7,601 nt of DNA from CAYNTG01 sp964400105 (GTDB taxonomy: Bacteria > UBP14 > UBA6098): positions 1-7,601 of the forward strand of contig CAYNTG010000101.1 in assembly GCA_964400105.1 (NCBI GenBank). Reading direction: 5' to 3'. Each line of letters starts with the position of its first letter. Position 1 is the first letter of the stretch. Positions 1-5,209 of this stretch are shown here, one piece after another. The translations under genes and the position numbers were made by a program. The notes beneath the pieces were generated by a model that was not told where the DNA came from, searched no databases, and worked only from the letters and a program-made list of their open reading frames with translations.

Positions 1-2
1 GG

Positions 3-305
3 GAAGGCGATTCTTTTTTCGGAGCGGTCGCAGAGCGGTTCGCGCCGGTCAAAATCGTTCACGCCGTTGGCGCTAAATTGTCGTTTTCAATCATCTATCC
101 GGCGCGGAAGACTGTGGTTGAACTTGATTTCAAAAACAATTTTATCGTCTATTATCGGTCCAGGATGAATTCAATAGAAAATATCACTCATATCTCAATG
201 CATCTATCGGATTCAGCTTCGATGCTTTCCGCGCCGGATAGTAGCCGAAAAACATCCCCACCGAGGCCGAGAACGCGACGGATAGAAACACTATCGACGG
301 ACTAA
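3..305 (+). CDS. Possible 3' end of a convergent gene, unrecognised (partial)
   Basis: An open frame runs from the left edge of the window to a TAA at 303-305, giving 100 residues with no start inside the window that needs to be used. The first 55-60 residues (up to about base 180) have mixed, protein-like composition with alternating hydrophobic and charged segments, for example KTVVELDFKNNFIVYYRSRM. The last 40 residues lie antisense to the 3' end of the permease gene (its stop is at 184-186). They are Ser/Pro/Arg-rich, as expected of a shadow frame. The other two plus frames in this stretch contain stops (for example TGA at 163-165), and the minus strand shows no better frame. I do not recognise a family. 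It may be a real gene whose original stop was near base 180 and was lost, a genuine convergent overlap of about 120 bp, or chance. I infer a gene but hold it loosely. Confidence 0.35.
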   Translation, partial: EGDSFFGAVAERFAPVKIVHAVGAKLSFSIIYPARKTVVELDFKNNFIVYYRSRMNSIENITHISMHLSDSASMLSAPDSSRKTSPPRPRTRRIETLSTD

Positions 306-1401
306 CGACCGCAGAGAACGACGCGAATTTCGACAACAGCGCAATTATCCCCACCGCGAGCAGGATTCCGATTGCGCCGCCGATTAGGCTTAGCACAATC
401 GATTCGAGCAAAAACTGCAGAAGGATGTCCTTCTTGCGCGCGCCGAGCGCCATACGGATTCCAATCTCGCGGGTGCGTTCGGTCACGGAAACCAGCATGA
501 TATTCATAATCCCAATTCCGCCGACAATAAGCGATACGCATGCGATTGCCGCGAGAAGCAGTGTCATAGTTTTCGCGGTCGATGAGGCCATTTCGGTGAT
601 TTCGGAAAGTGTCAACACACGAAAATCATCCTCTTCACTTGGATCGAGCCTGTGTTGTTCACGCATTAATGCCGTAATCTCCGCCTTGGCGGAATCCATA
701 ACTTCAGCGGATTTAGCGCTGGCATAAATCATGTCGATATACTTACCACCCTTGAGGCGATAGAGAACAGAGGTCGATGGTGCGATAATGAGATCGTCCT
801 CGTCACGACCGCGAGCATCCTGGCCCTTTTCGGCAAGCAAACCTATTACTGTGAACGGGATACTGCGGATTCTTATTTTCTGTCCAATCGGATCGGTATC
901 GCCGAAAAGCTCCTCTGCGACGGTCTTCCCGATAACAGCAACTTTCTTGCGTGAACGAATAGCTTTTGCGTCAAAGAATTCACCCTTTTCGATTTCGCGC
1001 GAACGGATTTTAAGATAGTCAACATCGACTCCTTCAATCGATGTATTCCAGTTATTGCCACCTCCGATAACTTGACCTCCGCTTCTAACCATCGCAGATA
1101 CATATTCGATATATTTTGTATTTTCAGTAAGCTCTTCAACATCATCGAATGTAAAGCGATTGACACTTCCCGCGCCCTGGCTAATCCCGCCTCTTTGGCC
1201 CGAGGCGGGGAAAACCATCAGCATGTTTTGGCCAAGCGACTCGATGGATTGCTTGATGTCCTGTTGAGCGCCCTGCCCGACTCCGACCATAACGATTACC
1301 GCCGCGACACCGATAATGATTCCAAGCGCCGTCAGCAGGGAGCGGGATTTGTTTTTGCGGATGCTTTTAATCGCGTCTTTGAGGAATTTATTAATTCTCA
1401 T
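184..1401 (-). CDS. MacB-type ABC transporter permease (FtsX family)
   Basis: This 405-residue protein is the membrane subunit of a MacB-type (type VII) ABC exporter, which couples cytoplasmic ATP hydrolysis to movement of a periplasmic domain. It has the expected plan. There is a first membrane helix at about 21-43 after a basic N-terminus (SIRKNKSRSLLTALGIIIGV). A MacB-type periplasmic core follows at about 45-275. Three C-terminal helices lie at about 277-302, 328-354 and 364-388 and form the FtsX domain. The stretch VTERTREIGIRMALGARKKD (306-325) is the diagnostic FtsX-family coupling region. The protein ends PIDALRYE, the usual family ending. It lacks a fused ATPase, unlike E. coli MacB; that subunit is the preceding gene, and the two overlap by ATGA at 1398-1401, implying translational coupling. 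The substrate cannot be read from sequence. The alternative assignment is a LolCE-type lipoprotein releaser, but the adaptor gene in the operon favours a MacAB-type efflux or export system. Confidence 0.95.
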   Translation of the reverse strand: MRINKFLKDAIKSIRKNKSRSLLTALGIIIGVAAVIVMVGVGQGAQQDIKQSIESLGQNMLMVFPASGQRGGISQGAGSVNRFTFDDVEELTENTKYIEYVSAMVRSGGQVIGGGNNWNTSIEGVDVDYLKIRSREIEKGEFFDAKAIRSRKKVAVIGKTVAEELFGDTDPIGQKIRIRSIPFTVIGLLAEKGQDARGRDEDDLIIAPSTSVLYRLKGGKYIDMIYASAKSAEVMDSAKAEITALMREQHRLDPSEEDDFRVLTLSEITEMASSTAKTMTLLLAAIACVSLIVGGIGIMNIMLVSVTERTREIGIRMALGARKKDILLQFLLESIVLSLIGGAIGILLAVGIIALLSKFASFSAVVSPSIVFLSVAFSASVGMFFGYYPARKASKLNPIDALRYE

Positions 1402-2156
1402 ATTTCAAAGTCCCCGATGTCTGTGCCAATTTCAGAAAAATGTTCGAGGTCGATGCGCGAATCGCGGTGTTCGGACACCGGTTTGTCGTGGAGAACGATT
1501 CCATCGCGAAGGATTATTACGCGGTTCGCATATCGAGCGATATCCGGTTCGTGCGTGACCATGATAATTGTCCGGCCATCGTCATTGAGTTTCTGGAAGA
1601 CGGCCATGATTTCGAGCGAGGTTCTCGTATCGAGGTTTCCTGTCGGCTCGTCGGCGAGGATAATCGCCGGTTCGTTGACCAAGGCCCTGGCTATTGCGAC
1701 GCGCTGTTGTTGTCCGCCGGAAAGCTGGTTTGGGTCATGGAACATTCTGTCGGTGAGGCCGACCGTTTCGAGCGCCCATTTCGCTTTGCCGACTTGATCG
1801 GCGATCCGTCCAGCGCGATCATAGAAAAGGGGGAGTAGCACATTGTCCAGAGCGTTTGTTCGCGGAATGAGGTTGAAACCTTGGAACACGAAGCCGATTT
1901 TATGATTGCGGACATCGGCGTAGTCGTCGTCGAGCAAAGTGCTCGTATCGACGCCATCGAGAAAATATTGCCCGGATGTCGGTTTGTCGAGGCAGCCGAT
2001 GAGGTTCATGAAGGTCGATTTGCCGCTGCCGGATGCTCCCATAATCGCGATAAACTCGCCCGGCTCGACCGCAACGCTCACCCCTCGCAGTGCGCGAACC
2101 TCCTCGGCAAGGAAATAGGTCTTCACCAGTTTTTTTGTTTCGATCACTTTCGGCAT
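1398..2156 (-). CDS. MacB/LolD-type ABC transporter ATP-binding subunit
   Basis: This 252-residue cytoplasmic ATPase powers the MacB-type exporter. All nucleotide-binding motifs are intact. The Walker A is GASGSGKST (40-48), the Q-loop Gln is 92 in FVFQGFNLIP, and the ABC signature is LSGGQQQR (145-152). The Walker B is IILADE (165-170) with catalytic Glu170, the D-loop is NLDT (174-177), and the switch His is 202 in VTHEP. FQGFNL and LADEPTGNLD are characteristic of the LolD/MacB/FtsE branch. About 30 residues beyond the core (222-252) form an acidic tail not needed for the fold. The start is 1 bp after the adaptor stop, with GGAGG at 2168-2172 inside the end of the adaptor gene. The stop overlaps the permease start by 4 bp. 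The gene is complete and should be active. Confidence 0.97.
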   Translation of the reverse strand: MPKVIETKKLVKTYFLAEEVRALRGVSVAVEPGEFIAIMGASGSGKSTFMNLIGCLDKPTSGQYFLDGVDTSTLLDDDYADVRNHKIGFVFQGFNLIPRTNALDNVLLPLFYDRAGRIADQVGKAKWALETVGLTDRMFHDPNQLSGGQQQRVAIARALVNEPAIILADEPTGNLDTRTSLEIMAVFQKLNDDGRTIIMVTHEPDIARYANRVIILRDGIVLHDKPVSEHRDSRIDLEHFSEIGTDIGDFEI

Positions 2157-2157
2157 T

Positions 2158-3450
2158 TTAGCGTCTGCCTCCGCGGCCTGTCGGCATGAAGGGGTTACTC
2201 GATCCGTTCGATTCGACCTCCGGCATTTTCACAACGATTTTTGTTCCTTCCTCGATTTCATCGCGGAGCGGAATTATCTCGGTGTTTTTGCCGTCGGTGG
2301 CGCCGGTCGTTACAGGTAGTGGGTTAAGATTGCCGTTAGAATCGAGCGTCCACAAAACTTTCATATTACTCGGCATAGTGCGCAGAGGCATTTGAGTCGT
2401 TTCAGAGGAAGTCGAATCGCCAACCCGAGCGATCGAGTTAGAATCTCCAGATTCTCTTGGAGGTTTTTCCATAGATGAATCGCCACCGTTGTCCGTGCGT
2501 TGTTTCGCCATTTTCTCGCGCATCGAGGCCAAAACCGTGCGGGAGGGCTCGAAACTGAGCGCGGTGTTCGAGACCATTAAAACATCGCGCTTTTCGTCGA
2601 GAATAAAATCCACCGTCGCTGTCATTCCCGGCATCAGCAGATTGTGTGGATTGCTCGCTTCGATAACGACAGTGTAATTCACGACGTTCGAGACGACCTT
2701 CGGTTGCAGGCGAATCTGCGTTACCCGACCCGTGAAAATACTGTCCGGGTAGGCCGGCACCTCGAAAAGCGCGGCCATGCCGGTGTCGATAAGGCCGATA
2801 TCGCTTTCATCGACGCTCGCGAGGATGCGCATTTGCGAAAGGTCCTGCGCGATGACGATTAGTGTTGGCGAGGAAAGGTTTGCGGCGACTGTCTGCCCCG
2901 GTTCGACACTGCGATTGATAACCATGCCGTCGATTGGGGAAGCAATTATCGCATAGCCGAGGTTCTGTTTCGCGCGGTCGAGCGCGATTTGCGCGCTGGA
3001 ATACGATGCCCTGTCGATTTCCATCGAAGTTCGGGCGACATTCAGCTTGTATTCCGATGTTAACTTGCGGTCGAATAGCTTCGTTTCGTTCTCGAACTCG
3101 AGTTTTGAAAGTTCGTATTGAGCTTTGGTTTTGCTGAGCGAATTTCGCGCGTCCTGGCAATGTGTCGAGAGGACGGTCGTGTCGATTATCACGAGCAACT
3201 GACCTTTTTTTACTATGTCGTTGTAATCGACGAAGACCGTATCGACTGTTCCTGAGACCTGCGTTCCAATATCGACTGTGCCGATCGGTTCGAGTTCGCC
3301 GGTGCTGGAGGCCGTGTTCAGAATATCGCCGCGAGTAACCGTAACGAATTCATAGCCGCTGCTGTTCGTCGTTTTGGAGCGGAAAACAAAGAACCAGAGC
3401 GCAAAAACGATAAGAACAAGAAAACCTATTATTATGATGAGCTTTTTCAT
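2158..3450 (-). CDS. MacA/HlyD-family periplasmic adaptor subunit
   Basis: This 430-residue membrane-anchored adaptor would bridge the MacB-type pump to an outer-membrane channel. One N-terminal helix (3-23, after MKK) anchors it in the inner membrane with the rest in the periplasm. The first half of a barrel-sandwich (lipoyl-like) domain is at about 55-92, with GTQVSGTVDTVFV and NDIVKKGQLL. A predicted alpha-helical hairpin follows at about 93-162. The second lipoyl half is at 163-200, with ASPIDGMVINRSVEPGQTV, and the beta-barrel at about 205-285 ends LLMPGMTATVDFIL. The membrane-proximal domain (287-410) is split by a low-complexity Ser/Asp/Arg/Pro stretch at about 310-360. The protein ends in a Gly/Arg tail, PTGRGGRR. 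The ribosome binding site AAAGGAG (3455-3461) lies 4 nt before the ATG and fixes the start. The gene sits 92 bp after the lipoprotein gene and 1 bp before the ATPase. MacA is the closest well-known relative by architecture; orthology is not proven. Confidence 0.95.
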   Translation of the reverse strand: MKKLIIIIGFLVLIVFALWFFVFRSKTTNSSGYEFVTVTRGDILNTASSTGELEPIGTVDIGTQVSGTVDTVFVDYNDIVKKGQLLVIIDTTVLSTHCQDARNSLSKTKAQYELSKLEFENETKLFDRKLTSEYKLNVARTSMEIDRASYSSAQIALDRAKQNLGYAIIASPIDGMVINRSVEPGQTVAANLSSPTLIVIAQDLSQMRILASVDESDIGLIDTGMAALFEVPAYPDSIFTGRVTQIRLQPKVVSNVVNYTVVIEASNPHNLLMPGMTATVDFILDEKRDVLMVSNTALSFEPSRTVLASMREKMAKQRTDNGGDSSMEKPPRESGDSNSIARVGDSTSSETTQMPLRTMPSNMKVLWTLDSNGNLNPLPVTTGATDGKNTEIIPLRDEIEEGTKIVVKMPEVESNGSSNPFMPTGRGGRR

Positions 3451-3527
3451 CTCACTCCTTTGAAATTCGAACTTCTGAAAAATTCATAATATAGACACGA
3501 AATAGCATAAAAGGTTTAGTGGGAAAT

Positions 3528-3543
3528 GAATTCTTCGGAATTC
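3528..3543 (-). promoter_or_regulatory. Short intercistronic hairpin between lipoprotein and adaptor genes
   Basis: GAATTC TTCG GAATTC on the plus strand gives a perfect 6-bp stem with a 4-nt loop (CGAA as read on the minus-strand transcript). It begins at the last base of the lipoprotein stop codon. No run of T follows on the transcribed strand, so it is not a convincing terminator. It could protect or process the mRNA and lower expression of the downstream genes. The role is inferred. Confidence 0.3.
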
Positions 3544-4415
3544 TACTCCTTTTTTGCCAATTCAATAGATGTCCATAACTCGAGTTGTTTTGCCTTTTGG
3601 ATACCACCTCTTTCACCTCCACCCGGTTGTCCTTCGCCCATGCCACTACCCGGCGGTCTGCCACCCATACCGCCGCCTCCATGAGCACCACCACCAGAAC
3701 CACCCCGCATGCTACCCGATGGCTTTCCCGTTGCACCCATATCAATATTGCCGGTTTCAAATCCTATGCCGATAAATATAGGTTCCGTGCTTGTATCATC
3801 AGGCTCGACACCAATCGCATAGGGATGCTTATCGTTGTGATAGAGCGGAATTTTAAATTCGTAGAAAAAAACACCGAGCGTCTCGCTCAACGCAACTCCT
3901 ATGCCTATTTTTGCAGCATATTCCAACGAAATTGAGTTGTAGGTATTCTCATCGGAGGAATTAACTATATCGATGAATTCACCCGCCTGGCCAAGCATCA
4001 TTTTCATATCCTGTTCAGTTCTTCCGCTTCCTCTATCGAAATCCATTCCCCGGGTTTCTTGTTGTTCGGAAGGCTTTTTCCCGACCGGATATTTTATACC
4101 GAATGATTTATCCTTGCCGTTATCGGGGTCGAAATAAATGGTAAATCCTGACATTAGTATTTGCTCAACGATTTGAGTCTCGCGCGTATTCAGCATTATA
4201 TATATGTATTCCTCGTCGTTGAGCAGAGTCAGAACGATATCTTCATCTTCGATATAATAGCTATTCTGCTCCCAGTCGGTAACATGGCCATCGATAGAAA
4301 TTTCATTCTTTCGCCATTCGCTTTGCAGTTCGACTGTGTTGCACCCTGAAAGAAGCAGAATTAAACCTACCAGGATTATCGGACGCAGAATAGCTTTTTC
4401 ATTCTTATAATACAT
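3543..4415 (-). CDS. Exporter-operon lipoprotein with CBM9-like domain and Gly/Met-rich tail
   Basis: This 290-residue protein has a lipoprotein signal: basic N-terminus, hydrophobic helix 9-22 and lipobox LSGC with the lipidated Cys at 25. Asn at +2 does not show the Asp avoidance signal of E. coli, so outer-membrane sorting is plausible. Residues about 35-215 resemble the CBM9-like (carbohydrate-binding family 9 type) beta-sandwich. The hallmark start is ISIDGHVTDWE (39-49), followed by strands such as YIYIMLNTRE and FTIYFDPDNGKDK, ending with FFYEFKIPL. Residues 227-272 are low complexity, rich in Gly, Met, Pro and Ser, with repeated GMG/GGG units. A short charged C-terminus follows. The start has AGAGGG 4 nt upstream. 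An AT-rich TATTATAGT at 4430-4438 (minus strand) could be a -10 region, but I see no good -35. As first gene of the exporter operon it is probably a partner or accessory of the MacAB-type pump. Its ligand is unknown, and sugar binding should not be assumed. Confidence 0.85.
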   Translation of the reverse strand: MYYKNEKAILRPIILVGLILLLSGCNTVELQSEWRKNEISIDGHVTDWEQNSYYIEDEDIVLTLLNDEEYIYIMLNTRETQIVEQILMSGFTIYFDPDNGKDKSFGIKYPVGKKPSEQQETRGMDFDRGSGRTEQDMKMMLGQAGEFIDIVNSSDENTYNSISLEYAAKIGIGVALSETLGVFFYEFKIPLYHNDKHPYAIGVEPDDTSTEPIFIGIGFETGNIDMGATGKPSGSMRGGSGGGAHGGGGMGGRPPGSGMGEGQPGGGERGGIQKAKQLELWTSIELAKKE

Positions 4416-4645
4416 TGCACCCTCTTATGGACTATAATAGATTGCTTATTAGAATTTTCGATAGTTCTCACGGCCTCTATTATTTGATTATGGGAATCTC
4501 GATATACTTCATTAATGTTTAGACGAGTTTCGCATCGATAAGGTTTAGATTTTTCTCGCTTCCTTAAACCTAATTAAGCAAATTCCATCGTTCCAGCGGT
4601 TTTGTGGAAATGTGCCTCTTGACCCTCTGCGTCATTTATCGTCGA
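4416..4645. other. Gene-free AT-rich leader of the exporter operon
   Basis: No plausible gene is seen on either strand. It contains a 7-bp inverted repeat AGGTTTA/TAAACCT (4541-4547 and 4565-4571, 17-nt loop) about 125 bp upstream of the lipoprotein start. There is a second imperfect repeat of ATAATAG/CTATTAT type nearer the gene (about 4431-4482). These sit where operators would be expected, but neither matches a regulator site I can name. The operon promoter must lie here or in the repeat block to its right. Confidence 0.4.
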
Positions 4646-4652
4646 TTATAAG

Positions 4653-4722
4653 TAGGGGCGGTTCGTGAACCGCCCGCGCTCTCCCATGGGTCGTTCTCGA
4701 ACGACCCATACGGGTGTTCGCA
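4653..4722. repeat. Double GC-rich palindromic repeat element
   Basis: Two perfect inverted repeats stand side by side. The first is GGGCGGTTC GT GAACCGCCC (4656-4675, 9-bp stem). The second is ATGGGTCGTTC TC GAACGACCCAT (4686-4709, 11-bp stem). They are separated by GCGCTCTCCC. The leading GTAGGGGCGGTTCGTGAACC and trailing GGGTGTTCGC resemble a class of dispersed intergenic palindromes that recur in metagenome-derived genomes, where they are often mis-annotated as tiny proteins. That resemblance is from memory. Within this window it occurs once, so repetition in the genome is inferred. Confidence 0.6.
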
Positions 4723-4742
4723 TGTGTTTCGCCGCACTCGTC

Positions 4743-4765
4743 ACCAATTTAATATCTAAATTGGT
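4743..4765. repeat. AT-rich perfect palindrome
   Basis: ACCAATTTA (4743-4751) and TAAATTGGT (4757-4765) form a 9-bp perfect stem with a 5-nt loop, followed on the plus strand by TTTTAA. It lies between the GC-rich palindromes and a weaker 7-bp inverted repeat AGCCGCT/AGCGGCT (4774-4780 and 4815-4821). It is probably part of the same structured block; no specific function is visible. Confidence 0.45.
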
Positions 4766-4846
4766 TTTAATCAAGCCGCTTTCCGGTTCCGGGTCCATTA
4801 ATATTACCTTCGTCAGCGGCTCGACCTCCCACGGATCGAGGTTGAC

Positions 4847-4881
4847 GATGACCTTATCTTAAACAAGGTAATCTCTTTTTT
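4847..4881 (+). terminator. Weak terminator-like hairpin, plus strand
   Basis: GAT-G-ACCTT (4847-4855) pairs with AAGGT-A-ATC (4865-4873) around a 9-nt loop with one mismatch. On the plus strand a six-T run follows at 4876-4881. The stem is short and AT-rich, so it would be weak. It lies at the end of a 65-codon plus-strand frame, but that frame has no other support as a gene. Confidence 0.2.
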
Positions 4882-5153
4882 CGTTTTCCTGCAAGGATTT
4901 TTTAATCCTTCAGCGCATAAATAAATCAACTATCCAACTGGAAAAATGTCGAGACCTATTTTACAGCTTTTCCGCGTAACTCATTGTCATTCATCGGATT
5001 TGTTTCCTGTTTCGCCGCGTCCTGACTCTCCCTATCCAATATCCGAGCCTCCTTCTCCGGTTTTTTTCACATCCACAGCTTTACGGGAGTCGAACGACAT
5101 AGCGGGCGGCCCTTTTACCCATTACCTTCTCTCTTCTCCGGCATAAATGCAAA
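4882..5153. other. Gene-free stretch between aconitase terminator and repeat block
   Basis: Only tiny frames are present on the minus strand. One has 13 codons from 5122 (MGKRAARYVVRLP, AAGG 2-5 nt upstream), and one has 22 codons from 5100 with no ribosome binding site. A 7-bp hairpin AAGGATT/AATCCTT (4893-4899 and 4904-4910) is the only clear dyad. The minus strand is purine-rich across 5030-5140. I see no RNA gene that I can name. Confidence 0.4.
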
Positions 5154-5179
5154 AATGGGCGACCGCAAAGTCGCCCATT
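5154..5179 (-). terminator. Intrinsic terminator of the aconitase gene
   Basis: AATGGGCGAC (5154-5163) and GTCGCCCATT (5170-5179) form a perfect 10-bp GC-rich stem with a 6-nt loop. On the minus strand the stem runs into TTTTT. It starts about 30 nt after the aconitase stop, the classical position, and should separate aconitase from the exporter operon. Confidence 0.85.
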
Positions 5180-5209
5180 CGGGGGTAATCCATTTCACCG
5201 GGCGTATTC

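Larger units (their letters stand above)
4646..4858 (-). pseudogene. Coding-like stop-free frame without a start (possible gene fragment or repeat-borne ORF)
   Basis: After a TAA at 4859-4861 the minus strand is open for 70 codons to a TAA at 4646-4648. The translation begins DKVIVNLDPWEVEPLTKVIL and ends RGRFTNRPYL. Its first 45 residues look protein-like and use codons similar to the neighbouring genes. The last 25 residues are encoded by the GC-rich palindromes. The first ATG in frame is at 4796-4798, preceded by GAAGG about 10 nt upstream, which would leave a 50-residue peptide. The frame above the TAA (RIKKSLQENEKRDYLV) is also open for 16 codons, so a nonsense-broken gene is possible. 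On the opposite strand an overlapping 65-codon frame (4665-4862) also exists, which is why I treat coding as unproven. I do not recognise a family. Confidence 0.25.

Noticed and set aside
1072..1797. A 241-codon plus-strand open frame
   Set aside because: It lies antisense across the permease/ATPase junction, whose minus-strand products have complete family motifs. Its translation shows no domain pattern, so it is a codon-bias shadow.
4653..4765. CRISPR array or attachment site
   Set aside because: The palindromes differ in sequence from one another, and there are no evenly spaced direct repeats and no cas, integrase or tRNA gene in the window.
4665..4862. A 65-codon plus-strand frame in the intergenic block, followed by a weak hairpin and T run
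   Set aside because: No ribosome binding site is visible, it begins inside a palindrome, and the opposite strand is equally open. I kept the hairpin as a low-confidence terminator but not the frame as a gene.
5032..5122. Small minus-strand frames of 13 and 22 codons after the aconitase terminator
   Set aside because: They are too short, with a poor or absent ribosome binding site, and follow a strong terminator without a visible promoter.
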